Position numbers and translations under genes: made by a program. A stretch of DNA of 64,000 nt. Origin: Stappia taiwanensis. GTDB taxonomy: Bacteria; Pseudomonadota; Alphaproteobacteria; Rhizobiales; Stappiaceae. The notes below the pieces were generated by a model. It saw only the letters and a program-made list of their open reading frames with translations, was not told the origin of the DNA and did not search any database. The DNA lies in contig NZ_BMCR01000003.1 in the NCBI RefSeq assembly GCF_014635285.1, positions 1-64,000 on the forward strand, in the 5' to 3' direction. Shown here in pieces: positions 41,210 through 49,884 of the stretch. Positions within the stretch are counted from its first letter, which is position 1; the number at the start of each line of letters is the position of its first letter.

Positions 41210-41731
41210 ATGGTGGATCGTCCTGCGGTCGTGGCACTGCGCTTGCCAGTTCAAGCCGATATCAGCGGTTTCACGGAGATACGGTCGGACGCCGATATCC
41301 AGCACAGCCTGCTTGCCTATCCAGATGGCGGGACCTCGACCGACGTACAAAGCTGGCTAGACCGCAAGCGTGAGGATATCGATTGCGTCCTTCTGACCGT
41401 TGCCAATTCACGCGATGCGATGGTTGGCTATGTGCAGTTCGCGCAAATTCATCGGCGCGGGCGCCATGCGCATTTTGGCATCGCCATTTCCCGCAAGTGC
41501 TGGCGTCATGGGTATGGCCGGGCTGCCGTTGCCGCAGCGCTGGGCCATGCGCGGAGCGAACTTGGACTGTGCAAGGTAATGCTTGAGGTGCGGGCGGATA
41601 ATGTTGCCGCCTGCAGGATCTATGAGAACGCCGGTTTCCGGACTGTTGGAACTATGCAGCGCCATTATTATGACGGTCTGCGTTGGCATGATGTCAATTT
41701 GATGGAAGCCCTGCTGGAGAAGACGGTATGA
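41210..41731 (+). CDS. GNAT-family acetyltransferase (RimJ/RimL type)
   Basis: A 173-aa GNAT with the acetyl-CoA loop in CWRHGYGRAAVAAAL and the terminal pattern LEVRADNVAACRIYENAGFR. It starts 5 nt after the CmcI-like gene and overlaps the WbqC-like gene by 4 bp. In this setting it may N-acetylate (or N-formyl-analogue acylate) the amino sugar made by the DegT-type enzyme. The substrate is inferred from context only. Confidence 0.85.
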   Translation: MVDRPAVVALRLPVQADISGFTEIRSDADIQHSLLAYPDGGTSTDVQSWLDRKREDIDCVLLTVANSRDAMVGYVQFAQIHRRGRHAHFGIAISRKCWRHGYGRAAVAAALGHARSELGLCKVMLEVRADNVAACRIYENAGFRTVGTMQRHYYDGLRWHDVNLMEALLEKTV

Positions 41732-42453
41732 CACGGGTGGTCATTTCCCAGCCGATGTACCTTCCCTGGGCCGGTTTTTTGGCGCAGATGGCTCTCGCAG
41801 ATGTTTATATCTGGCTGGACGATGCGCAGTTTTCCAAGGGCAGCTTCACCAATCGGGTGCAGGTCAAGACCGACGCCGGCATGAAATGGCTGTCGATTGC
41901 GCTCGAGGGAAAGGGAAGCCATCGTGCCATTCACGACCTCGCTCCCGCAAAGGCCGATTGGCACCAAGCCCACCGCGCGCTTCTGTTGCAGGCCTTGCGT
42001 GACCGGCCTCACGCGAAGGCGGTGCTGGACCTGTTCGATGGGTTGCCCTTCGACGCTGCTCTTGTCGAGACGCTGATCGCCAGTGCGGAGGCTCCAGCTG
42101 CAAAGTTGGATGTGTTGCCGGCGCGGCGATTGCGGTCCTCGAAAATGGGCGTCGATGGTCGCTCGTGGGACCGGGTCCTGCGTCTTGTGCAGGCGGTCGG
42201 CGGAACCGAATACATCACCGGGCATGGCGCGTTGTCTTATCTCGACCATGAGACCTTCGAGGCTGCCGGTATTGCCGTGTCCTACATGGACTATGCGCCG
42301 CGGCCATGGCCGCAGTCGCCAGCGCCTTTTACGCCCTACGTCACGTGTCTCGATCTGCTTGCCAGTCTTCCCGCTGAGGAGGCGGCTACCCATTTGTGCC
42401 CTGCGACGTTAGGCTGGCGTCAGTTCAAGGATCGTAAGGAAACCGGATTGTGA
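41728..42453 (+). CDS. WbqC-like family protein
   Basis: A 241-aa protein with the start typical of WbqC: VVISQPMYLPWAGFLAQMALADVY, then WLDDAQFSKGSFTNRVQVKT. These proteins occur in O-antigen and modified-sugar loci; their chemistry is not firmly established, with N-acyl transfer to amino sugars or amino-acid-like groups suggested. It overlaps both flanking genes by 4 bp, so it is part of one translation-coupled operon. Confidence 0.85.
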   Translation: MTRVVISQPMYLPWAGFLAQMALADVYIWLDDAQFSKGSFTNRVQVKTDAGMKWLSIALEGKGSHRAIHDLAPAKADWHQAHRALLLQALRDRPHAKAVLDLFDGLPFDAALVETLIASAEAPAAKLDVLPARRLRSSKMGVDGRSWDRVLRLVQAVGGTEYITGHGALSYLDHETFEAAGIAVSYMDYAPRPWPQSPAPFTPYVTCLDLLASLPAEEAATHLCPATLGWRQFKDRKETGL

Positions 42454-43286
42454 CCAAGGATATTGCAGCGCACGCGGACGCCTTCCGCAAGGACGGATAT
42501 ACCATTATCCGTGGTTTCTACGACCCCGCAAAACAGGTCGAGCCGGTCCGGCAGGGCGCTCGCTGGATCATCGAGGCGCTGTGCCGCAAGTATGGCGTCG
42601 ATGCACCGACCGCGACGGTCGAGGACGCGCTCGGTCCGGGATACCTCGCCCTTGCCGCCGCCAGCCGTGCCTGGGGTGGGGAAGTCTATGATGCGGTGAA
42701 GCAGATACCGGCCTTCATGAGCCTTGTCAGCGATCCGCGCAATTCAGAGCTGTTCGCGGCCCTGCGCCCGGGCGCGGTTCCCGGATTGGCGGCAGGCGGC
42801 TACGGCATCCGCATCGATGCGCCGGGAGAAGCGAAGTTTCGTGCGCCCTGGCATCAGGAGTTTCCCGCCCAGTTGCGCAGCCCGGATGGCATTGTGTTCT
42901 GGTCGCCGCTGATCCCCGTCTTTCCGGAACTGGGACCGGTGGAACTGGCGGTCGGCTCCCACAAGGAAGGCATTGTCCCGGTGTGGGAGGATGACGGCGG
43001 CGTGGGCAAGACCGGTGCCTATGCGCTGCGTCTCGACCGGGAAGAGGAACGGCTTGCCCGCTATCAGCACGCTGCGCCGCTGACCGAACCTGGTGACCTC
43101 ATTTTGATGGATTTCCTCACCTTGCATCAATCCGGGCAAAACCGTTCTGATATTCCGCGTTGGTCGATGCAGTTCCGGTATTTCAACTATGCCGATCCGC
43201 TCGGCGAGAAGCTGAGCTGGAAAGGCTCGTTTGCTGCGGGGCAAAGCTTTGCGACAGTCCTGCCGGAACTGGTGGCCTCCCGATGA
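42450..43286 (+). CDS. Phytanoyl-CoA-dioxygenase (PhyH)-like protein, HxE variant
   Basis: A 278-aa Fe(II)/2-oxoglutarate-dioxygenase-like protein, GTG start overlapping the WbqC gene. The cupin-fold segments are seen in FRKDGYTIIRGFYDP at the N-terminus and GPVELAVGSHKEGIVPV centrally. The distal His is in TLHQSGQNRSD, with an Arg in PRWSMQFRY for 2-oxoglutarate. The first iron-ligand pair reads WHQE, i.e. His-x-Glu where PhyH enzymes normally have His-x-Asp. It probably hydroxylates a sugar or acyl decoration. Confidence 0.78.
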   Translation: MTKDIAAHADAFRKDGYTIIRGFYDPAKQVEPVRQGARWIIEALCRKYGVDAPTATVEDALGPGYLALAAASRAWGGEVYDAVKQIPAFMSLVSDPRNSELFAALRPGAVPGLAAGGYGIRIDAPGEAKFRAPWHQEFPAQLRSPDGIVFWSPLIPVFPELGPVELAVGSHKEGIVPVWEDDGGVGKTGAYALRLDREEERLARYQHAAPLTEPGDLILMDFLTLHQSGQNRSDIPRWSMQFRYFNYADPLGEKLSWKGSFAAGQSFATVLPELVASR

Positions 43287-44419
43287 CTCAATGCCGCATT
43301 TGCAAAACCGAGATGCGGGCGCCGGCCTATGCCGCGCCGGCACCGGCGATGACGTCGCTGTCAACCCTGATCGCAACGCCTACCGAGGTGTTCGTCTGCG
43401 ATGCTTGTGCGCATGTGCAATCACCGGATCTGCCGGATGTGCAGGCGTTCTACGATCGCGAGTACCGGATCTCGTTGCAATCCGACGAACACGATCAGCT
43501 CTATGAACAGCGCGACGATGGTCCGGTGTTTCGAACCGGACATCAGGCGTCGCTCGTTCTGGGCCTTGATCTGCCGGATGGTGCGAAGGTTCTGGATTTC
43601 GGCGCCGCCAAGGCGACCACCCTGCGTGCGGTTCTCAAGCAGAGGCCGGACCTGCATCCTCATGTTTTCGACGTGTCCGAGGACTATCGTGAGCACTGGA
43701 ATGGCTGGGTCGACGCTGCCGACCAGGCCACCTATCGGTTGCCTGAGGCCTGGACCGGGCGTTTCGACTTGATCACAGCCCATTTCGTGCTGGAGCATGT
43801 GACCGATCCGGTCGGCATTCTGGCGGAGCTGCGCGCCTGTCTTGCGCCGGGTGGGCGGTTGTTCTTCACCGTGCCTGATCCGGTCGGCAACTCTGGCGAC
43901 TTGCTCGTGGCCGACCATCTCAATCATTTCACCACCTCCAGTCTGACGGAAGCTTTGCACCGCGCCGGATTGCGGCCGCTAGCGATCCGCCAGGATCAGT
44001 TTCGCGGCGCCCATGTGGTGTTGGCGACACCGGCTCTGAATGGGGAGACGCTTGGTCCGGCGACCGGCGCGGCATCATGCGCTGAAACCGTGCGGGATTT
44101 GCTGAAGAATTGGGAGCATGCTCTGTCGAGCATTGATGCAGCTCAGATCGATGGCAAGACATTTGCGATCTATGGCGCAGGCTTCTATGGCACGCTGATC
44201 GCCAGCCGCTTGCCGGAGAAACCGGTTTGTTTTCTTGACCGAAATCCGCATTTGCAGGGAACTGAGCATATCGGTTGCCCGGTGTTGACCCCGGAGGCAT
44301 GCCCGGTCGGGGTCGAGCTGATTTTCGCAGGGCTCAATCCGGATCATGCGCGGCGCATTCTGCCTGCCGACGCCGCCTGGAAGCCGGACGGGGCGCGGAT
44401 CGTCTATCTCAACGGGTAA
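43283..44419 (+). CDS. Zn-binding N-terminal SAM-dependent methyltransferase
   Basis: A 378-aa protein; ATG 43283 overlaps the previous stop (ATGA). The N-terminus has two Cys pairs (CRICK and CDAC), the zinc motif of sugar methyltransferases. A SAM domain follows (KVLDFGAAKATTLRAVL, then FDLITAHFVLEHVTDP, LAPGGRLFFTVPD). The C-terminal third (FAIYGAGFYGTLIASRL) is a Rossmann-like domain as in NDP-hexose C-methyltransferases. It may be a second sugar methyltransferase alongside 46383-47624. Confidence 0.82.
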   Translation: MTQCRICKTEMRAPAYAAPAPAMTSLSTLIATPTEVFVCDACAHVQSPDLPDVQAFYDREYRISLQSDEHDQLYEQRDDGPVFRTGHQASLVLGLDLPDGAKVLDFGAAKATTLRAVLKQRPDLHPHVFDVSEDYREHWNGWVDAADQATYRLPEAWTGRFDLITAHFVLEHVTDPVGILAELRACLAPGGRLFFTVPDPVGNSGDLLVADHLNHFTTSSLTEALHRAGLRPLAIRQDQFRGAHVVLATPALNGETLGPATGAASCAETVRDLLKNWEHALSSIDAAQIDGKTFAIYGAGFYGTLIASRLPEKPVCFLDRNPHLQGTEHIGCPVLTPEACPVGVELIFAGLNPDHARRILPADAAWKPDGARIVYLNG

Positions 44420-44457
44420 GCGACAGTGCCGCCAAGCATTGGTCACGTTGCTCTGCA

Positions 44458-44486
44458 TTGTCATGGGCTGCGCCGGTCCCTATAAG
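44458..44486 (+). promoter_or_regulatory. Sigma70-type promoter of the CDP-sugar operon
   Basis: TTGTCA (44458-44463) and TATAAG (44481-44486) are separated by exactly 17 bp, in the 119-bp gap before the cytidylyltransferase start at 44539. This is the cleanest housekeeping promoter in the window. Confidence 0.6.
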
Positions 44487-44538
44487 ATCGGCGCTGTCAT
44501 CCTGAACATCCCACAGCGGGCGCGGGGCTCAAGAGTTC

Positions 44539-45309
44539 ATGAAAGCCGTTATTCTCGCCGGAGGTCTCGGAACCCGGATCTCCGAGGAAAGCCATCTTCG
44601 GCCAAAACCCATGATCGAGATCGGCGGACGGCCGATCCTCTGGCACGTGATGAAGATCTTCGCGGCCAATGGCATCTCCGATTTCGTGGTTTGCCTCGGC
44701 TATCGCGGCTACATGATCAAGGAGTATTTCGCCAATTACGTGCTGCACGCCTCCGATGTCACCATCGACGCGCGCAGCGGCGAGATCATCTATCACCAGA
44801 CCACCGCCGAACCCTGGCGCGTCACCCTGGTGGAAACCGGCGCCGATACGCTGACCGGCGGCCGGGTCAAGGCGGTTGCCGACTATCTCGATGCCGATGA
44901 GCCGTTCTGCCTGACCTATGGCGATGGTGTCGCCGATATAGACATCGCCAGCGAGGTGGCCTTCCACAAATCGCACGGCAAGCGGGCGACCGTTGCCAGC
45001 GTCATCCCGCCGGGCCGCTATGGCGCGCTGGAAATGACCGGCAACCGGGTCGACCGTTTCACCGAAAAGCCGCCGGGAGACAACGCCCGGATCAATGGCG
45101 GCTTCTTCGTTCTCAACCGCGATGTGATCGATCTGATCGACGGGCCGCAGACTTCTTTCGAGGGCGAGCCGCTGATGGAGCTGGCCAGCTCCGGTGAGCT
45201 GATGGCCTGGCGCCACGATGGCTTCTGGCACCCGATGGACACCTTGCGCGACAAGAACCACCTGGAACAGCTCTGGCAGGGTGGTAAGGCGCCCTGGAAG
45301 GTCTGGTAG
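44539..45309 (+). CDS. rfbF: Glucose-1-phosphate cytidylyltransferase
   Basis: A 256-aa nucleotidyltransferase. It opens KAVILAGGLGTRISEESHLR, with KPMIEIGGRPILWHVMK next, typical of RfbF. YGDGVADIDI holds the catalytic Asp pair, and ARINGGFFVLNRDVIDLI and GFWHPMDTLRDKNHL complete the family pattern. It makes CDP-glucose from glucose-1-phosphate and CTP, the first step toward CDP-linked deoxysugars. The next gene, 3 nt downstream, encodes the matching dehydratase. Confidence 0.95.
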   Translation: MKAVILAGGLGTRISEESHLRPKPMIEIGGRPILWHVMKIFAANGISDFVVCLGYRGYMIKEYFANYVLHASDVTIDARSGEIIYHQTTAEPWRVTLVETGADTLTGGRVKAVADYLDADEPFCLTYGDGVADIDIASEVAFHKSHGKRATVASVIPPGRYGALEMTGNRVDRFTEKPPGDNARINGGFFVLNRDVIDLIDGPQTSFEGEPLMELASSGELMAWRHDGFWHPMDTLRDKNHLEQLWQGGKAPWKVW

Positions 45310-45312
45310 CCC

Positions 45313-46386
45313 GTGACAGCGCCCAATCCTGAGTTCTGGCGGGGAAAGCGTGTCTTCCTGACCGGCCATACCGGCTTCAAGGGCGCCTGGGCGTCCCTGT
45401 TGCTTGCCCGTCTCGGTGCCGAAGTGACCGGATATGCACTCGCGCCGGAAGCTGAGGAAAGCCTCTTCGCCCTGGCCGGTTGCGACAAGGGCATCGACAG
45501 CCGGATCGGCGATATTCGCGATCGTGCGGCGCTGGCTGCGGCGGTGGCGGATGCGCGTCCGGACATCGTGCTGCATATGGCGGCACAGGCCCTGGTGCGC
45601 CGATCCTATGCCGAGCCGGTGGAAACTTGGCAGACCAATGTGGATGGCACGCTTCATCTGCTGGAAGCGCTGAAGCCGCTTGGCCATCCGCCGGTGGTTC
45701 TGGTGATCACTTCCGACAAGGTCTACCGCAACGACGAGACCGGACGTCCCTTCATCGAGGAAGATCCGCTCGGCGGCCATGACCCCTATTCGGCGTCCAA
45801 GGCGGCCTGTGAAATTCTGACCGCGAGCTGGCGCGATTGCTTCGCCGCCGACCATGGCATCCGCCTGGCAAGCGCCCGGGCCGGCAATGTGATTGGCGGC
45901 GGTGATTTCTCCCTGGACCGGATCGTTCCGGATATCTGGCGCGCGGTGCGGGACGGGCAGGAGCTGCAGTTGCGCAATCCTGGAGCGACCCGGCCCTGGC
46001 AGCATGTGCTCGATTGCCTGAACGGTTATCTGCTTTACATTGAGGCGCTGGCGGGTGAGGGCGGTGTGCCGCTGTCGCTCAATTTCGGCCCGGCGGACAG
46101 CAAGGGCCGGACCGTGCGCGAGATCGCCGAGGACATTCTCTCCGCGATCCGGCCGGGCAGTGACTGGGCGCAGGCCGCTGACACCGGCCCGCGCGAGATG
46201 GCCAAGCTGACCCTTGACACCAGCCGGGCGCGCGCTTTGCTGGGCTGGACGGATCACCTTGCCGGCGCGCGCCTGTCCACCTGGACGGCGGACTGGTATC
46301 GCGCCTGTGCGGAAGGGGCGGATATGCGCGCGCAAACCCTGAGCCAGATCGACAGTTTCCTGAACAACGCAGGCCAATCGCAATGA
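45313..46386 (+). CDS. rfbG: CDP-glucose 4,6-dehydratase
   Basis: A 357-aa extended SDR, GTG start. The NAD motif is VFLTGHTGFKGAW, the catalytic pair is in YSASKAACE (Tyr-x-x-x-Lys), and a downstream NVIGGGDF is typical of RfbG. It converts CDP-glucose to CDP-4-keto-6-deoxyglucose. It overlaps the C-methyltransferase gene by 4 bp (ATGA). Gene order F-G-methyltransferase-epimerase differs from the RfbFGH tyvelose/abequose order, which has a 3-dehydratase instead. Confidence 0.95.
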   Translation: MTAPNPEFWRGKRVFLTGHTGFKGAWASLLLARLGAEVTGYALAPEAEESLFALAGCDKGIDSRIGDIRDRAALAAAVADARPDIVLHMAAQALVRRSYAEPVETWQTNVDGTLHLLEALKPLGHPPVVLVITSDKVYRNDETGRPFIEEDPLGGHDPYSASKAACEILTASWRDCFAADHGIRLASARAGNVIGGGDFSLDRIVPDIWRAVRDGQELQLRNPGATRPWQHVLDCLNGYLLYIEALAGEGGVPLSLNFGPADSKGRTVREIAEDILSAIRPGSDWAQAADTGPREMAKLTLDTSRARALLGWTDHLAGARLSTWTADWYRACAEGADMRAQTLSQIDSFLNNAGQSQ

Positions 46387-47624
46387 CTGCAAAAACTCCC
46401 GCCTGCCGGTTCTGCGGCGCGCCCCTCGACACGTTGTTCGCCGATCTCGGCGAAACGCCGCTGTCCAATTCCTATGTCACCGAAGCCGATGTCGCGGCGG
46501 GTCGGGACACGGCCCATCCGCTGGTCGTGAGGGTCTGTGGCTCCTGCTTTCTCGTTCAAGCGGATGAGGTGGTGCGCCACGCCGATATCTTCGACGCGGA
46601 TTACACTTACTTTTCGTCCTATTCGGACAGTTGGGTCGCCCATGCCGGCCGCTACGCCGAGGCCATGCGGGCGCGGTTCGATCTTGGCCCGTCTTCCCGG
46701 GTGATCGAGGTTGCCAGCAACGACGGCTATCTGTTGCAGCACTTCAAGGCGGCCGGCGTTCCGGTGCTCGGGGTCGAGCCCACCGCGAGCACCGCAAATG
46801 CGGCGATTGCCAAGGGCATCGACACCCGCATCGAGTATTTCGGCAAGGCCTTTGGTCAGAAGCTTGCGGCGGAAGGGATTCGCGCGGATCTGACGGCGGC
46901 CAACAACGTGCTCGCCCATGTTCCGGACATCCTCGACTTTGCCTGCGGTTTCACCGAGGTGCTGACGCCGGAGGGCGTGGCGACCTTCGAGTTCCCGCAT
47001 CTTTTGAACCTGATCAACCTCGTGCAGTTCGACACGATCTATCACGAGCATTTCTCCTACCTCAGCCTGCTGGCGGTGGAGCGGGTGTTCGACAAGGCGG
47101 GTTTGCGCGTTTTCGACGCCGAGGAACTGCCGACCCATGGCGGGTCCTTGCGGGTCTTCGCCTGCCGCAAGGCGGCGGGTCATGCGGAGCTGCCGGGCGT
47201 TGAGGCCATCCGTGCCGCCGAAAAGGCGGCCGGGCTCGACACGCTGGCCGGCTATGCCGGGTTCCCGGAAAAGATCCGGGCCTGCTGCGACAGCTTCCGG
47301 GCCTTTCTCGACACGGCGCGCGCAGAGGGGCGGACGGTTGCCGCCTATGGCGCGGCGGCCAAGGGCAACACCTTCCTCAATGTGTGCGGGGTAACGGCGG
47401 AGGAGATCACCATGGTTGCCGACCGCAGCCATGCCAAGCAGGGCAAGCTGCTGCCGGGCAGCCATGTTCCGATTGTCGATCCGGCAGAGCTGATCGCCTC
47501 CCGTCCGGACTATGTGGTGATCCTGCCGTGGAACCTGGCGGACGAGATCCGTGCCCAGCTGGGTGAGCTGGAACAGGGTGGAACCCGGTTCGTCACCGCC
47601 GTGCCCGAGACCCGGATCTTGTGA
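46383..47624 (+). CDS. NDP-hexose C-methyltransferase (TylC3-like)
   Basis: A 413-aa protein with the three-domain layout of C3-methyltransferases such as TylC3: an N-terminal zinc site (CRFCG and CGSC pairs), a SAM-binding core (RVIEVASNDGYLLQHF), YHEHFSYLS as the active-site loop, and a C-terminal domain (VAAYGAAAKGNTFL). It likely adds a methyl branch at C3 of a CDP-4-keto-6-deoxy sugar. It overlaps the dehydratase upstream (4 bp) and the epimerase downstream (TGATG). Confidence 0.9.
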   Translation: MTAKTPACRFCGAPLDTLFADLGETPLSNSYVTEADVAAGRDTAHPLVVRVCGSCFLVQADEVVRHADIFDADYTYFSSYSDSWVAHAGRYAEAMRARFDLGPSSRVIEVASNDGYLLQHFKAAGVPVLGVEPTASTANAAIAKGIDTRIEYFGKAFGQKLAAEGIRADLTAANNVLAHVPDILDFACGFTEVLTPEGVATFEFPHLLNLINLVQFDTIYHEHFSYLSLLAVERVFDKAGLRVFDAEELPTHGGSLRVFACRKAAGHAELPGVEAIRAAEKAAGLDTLAGYAGFPEKIRACCDSFRAFLDTARAEGRTVAAYGAAAKGNTFLNVCGVTAEEITMVADRSHAKQGKLLPGSHVPIVDPAELIASRPDYVVILPWNLADEIRAQLGELEQGGTRFVTAVPETRIL

Positions 47625-48157
47625 TGCTGAGCTTCCAGGCAACCGACCTGCAGGATGTGGTGCTGGTGGAAACCGGCGCCCACCGGGACGAGCGCGGCGC
47701 CTTTGCCCGGCTCTACTGCCCTGAGGCCTTTGCCGCGGCGGGGATTGCCTTTACTCCCAGCCAGATCAACCTGTCGACCAATACGCTGCGCCACACCTTG
47801 CGCGGGCTGCATTTTCAGGCAGCTCCCTGGGCGGAGGCCAAGTTCGTACGGGTGGTCACTGGCGCGATCTATGATGTCGTGCTGGATCTTCGCCCGGACA
47901 GCCCGAGCTATCGCCGTTGGCAGGCCTTCGAGCTTTCGGCGGATAATCTGCGCGGCTTGTTCATTCCCGAAGGCTGCGCCCATGGCTTCCTGACCCTGGA
48001 GGATGACACCGGCGTTCTCTACCAGATGGGACGGCCCTATGAGCCCGGACATGCCGCCGGCATTCGCTATGACGATCCGGCCTTTGCGATCGACTGGCCG
48101 GCGGCGCCGGTCTTGATCTCTCGGGCCGACCGGGAGTGGCCGCTGTTCGCCGGGTGA
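47624..48157 (+). CDS. dTDP-4-dehydrorhamnose 3,5-epimerase-like (RmlC family)
   Basis: A 177-aa cupin-fold epimerase. It has RGAFARLYCPEAF (catalytic region), RHTLRGLHFQ with the catalytic His, IYDVVLDLRPDSPSY, and IPEGCAHGFLTL. These enzymes epimerise 4-keto-6-deoxy sugars at C3 and/or C5. With RfbF, RfbG and the C-methyltransferase it probably sets the final configuration of a C-methyl-branched CDP-hexulose. No 4-ketoreductase is seen here. ATG 47624 overlaps the upstream stop; GTG 47621 is possible. Confidence 0.88.
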   Translation: MLSFQATDLQDVVLVETGAHRDERGAFARLYCPEAFAAAGIAFTPSQINLSTNTLRHTLRGLHFQAAPWAEAKFVRVVTGAIYDVVLDLRPDSPSYRRWQAFELSADNLRGLFIPEGCAHGFLTLEDDTGVLYQMGRPYEPGHAAGIRYDDPAFAIDWPAAPVLISRADREWPLFAG

Positions 48158-48259
48158 AACCGGGGGGAAGCCCCATGTGCATTGATCTTGTCCATGCGTT
48201 GACCCTGTATCGCCGGGCAACGTACCATCGACCGCAAATTGTATTTTCCCTCAAGATAT

Positions 48260-48832
48260 ATGGATAATCCGATGCAGTCAGCGCTTTCGCTCTTTCGTGG
48301 ATTTGCCCGCTCGCGCCTCACTGCGCTGTTTGCGGCGCCTCTGCTTCTGGCCCTTGCCGGTCCGGCCGTCGCGCAGACGGAAAGCCCGGCCAAGGCTGCC
48401 GGCGATGCTGCCCCGAACTGGGTCGTGCAATGCGCGGAGGCCAAGGAAGGCAAGGCGAAACAGTGCCGCGCGCTGCAGAATATCGTCATGCAGAAAACCG
48501 GACAGCGGCTGCTGACCGTGGTGGTGGAGCCGCGCGACAAGGCGCCGAACCATGCATTGGTGCTGGCGCTGCCCCATGGCGTGTTCCTGCCCGCCGGTGC
48601 CTCCATCCAGGTCGATGATGGCAAGCCGGCGCCGATGGTGATCCAGACCAGCGATGCCAATGGCGCCTATGCGGGCATGGCGATCACCGATGAGCTGCTT
48701 GCGTCGATGAAGAAGGGGGAGACCCTGAAGATCGCCTTCAAGACGGCACAGCGTCAGGACCTGGCGGTGCCGGTCACCCTGATCGGCTTCACCGCCGCTT
48801 ATTCGCAACTGGGCAAGGCGGCGACGAACTGA
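48260..48832 (+). CDS. Invasion-associated locus B (IalB)-like periplasmic protein
   Basis: A 190-aa exported protein from ATG 48260 (MDNPMQSALS; ATG 48272 is also possible). A signal peptide spans about residues 15-38 (LTALFAAPLLLALAGPAVAQ). The mature part has NWVVQC and KAKQCRALQNI, the paired Cys of IalB, then LPHGVFLPAGASIQVDDGKP. IalB-like proteins are periplasmic proteins widespread in Hyphomicrobiales with an ill-defined stress or host-contact role. No clear sigma70 promoter was found upstream. Confidence 0.87.
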   Translation: MDNPMQSALSLFRGFARSRLTALFAAPLLLALAGPAVAQTESPAKAAGDAAPNWVVQCAEAKEGKAKQCRALQNIVMQKTGQRLLTVVVEPRDKAPNHALVLALPHGVFLPAGASIQVDDGKPAPMVIQTSDANGAYAGMAITDELLASMKKGETLKIAFKTAQRQDLAVPVTLIGFTAAYSQLGKAATN

Positions 48833-48853
48833 CCCGGCTCGGTTCTTTCGCTC

Positions 48854-48873
48854 GGCCGGGTTGAGGCCCGGCC
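48854..48873. terminator. GC-rich hairpin between convergent IalB and SapC genes
   Basis: GGCCGGG (48854-48860) and CCCGGCC (48867-48873) form a perfect 7-bp stem around TTGAGG. It lies 21 nt after the IalB stop and 57 nt before the SapC stop. No T-run follows, so its efficiency as an intrinsic terminator is uncertain. Confidence 0.45.
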
Positions 48874-48930
48874 ACCTGCGAGGGCGATGATTTTCGCCGC
48901 CCCCGCAAGGCGTTATGTCGACAGGTTGCC

Positions 48931-49707
48931 TCAGGCGGCGCTGGCCGCGATCTGGCGCATCAGGTCTGGCCAGTTGCGCATGGAGATCAGATGGCAGTAG
49001 ATCGCGCTGAGGGCGCCCGCCTTGCGCAGGTCAAGAAACGCCTCGTCCGACAGGGCGTTCAGCCGGTTCTCGTCGACGATCTGGAAATCGGCCACCGTCA
49101 GCACCTCGCCTGAGGGCAGGGTAAAGCGGCCCTCGTTCGGCACCAGCAGGTCATGCTCGGCCAGCTTTGCCAGAACCGCCTCGCTTTCCCGTGCTTCGCG
49201 CTGATAGGCGCCGCAAAAGTCCAGCGCCTTGCGGGTCGCCTCGGTGGGCTCGCCGTTTTCGAACAGCGCCGTGTCGCCATCCTTGCTCAGCTTGCCGCTC
49301 CGCGCATCGATGCACAGCGCGAACTCTGTCGAGGCGTCGTTGCGCGCGAGGATGAAGGGATAGCGGCGCACGTAGGAGGGCACATAGACATCGTCCTTCC
49401 AGGCGCCATCGGCATCTACGAAGAGATTTTGATCGCGCCGCAGGCCGAGCACGGCGATGGCCGCCGGCGGGGTGGTGTTGGCGGCAAAAACGATCGGATA
49501 GTGGCGCGCGGCCGGGGCGAATTCCACCGCATTGATCGGCACCGCATGGCATCCGCGCGCGAAGTCGAAATTGGGCCGTGTGTCCAGTGACAGATCACCA
49601 TGCCGATCGGCGCGCACCGGCTCAGGGGCTTGGTAGAACAGTGGCAGCCCGGAGGGACCCGCGCCGTCTGCGCGCGTTGCGCCGTTGTCGGCCGAAGGTT
49701 GCGTCAT
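48931..49707 (-). CDS. SapC family protein
   Basis: A 258-aa protein from ATG 49707 (a TTG at 49716 is in frame). It has GLPLFYQAPEPVRADRHG and HAVPINAVEFAPAARHYPIVF, then YVPSYVRRYPFILAR, the pattern of the SapC (S-layer-associated) family. LPSGEVLTVADFQIVDENRLNALSD closes the domain. The family occurs in Proteobacteria next to outer-membrane and surface genes; its biochemical role is not settled. It is divergent from the small ORF at 49885. Confidence 0.87.
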   Translation of the reverse strand: MTQPSADNGATRADGAGPSGLPLFYQAPEPVRADRHGDLSLDTRPNFDFARGCHAVPINAVEFAPAARHYPIVFAANTTPPAAIAVLGLRRDQNLFVDADGAWKDDVYVPSYVRRYPFILARNDASTEFALCIDARSGKLSKDGDTALFENGEPTEATRKALDFCGAYQREARESEAVLAKLAEHDLLVPNEGRFTLPSGEVLTVADFQIVDENRLNALSDEAFLDLRKAGALSAIYCHLISMRNWPDLMRQIAASAA

Positions 49708-49884
49708 GGTGGTCAAATCCTCATTTGCGAAAAAGGTTTTCTGTTGGCCAATGGGGCATCAAGTTTTTGTACAGTTCCAACGCTAAGTTGCCTAGAGTGA
49801 CGTGCACAGGCAATGCGCGGTATCGGTACCTTGCGTAGGGGCCGTGCGTCTTGCGCATGTGCAGACGGTGCATCAGGAGCAGGC

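Noticed and set aside
44497-46392. 631-aa minus-strand open frame opposite rfbF and rfbG
   Set aside because: Both plus-strand enzymes are unmistakable, so this is a shadow.
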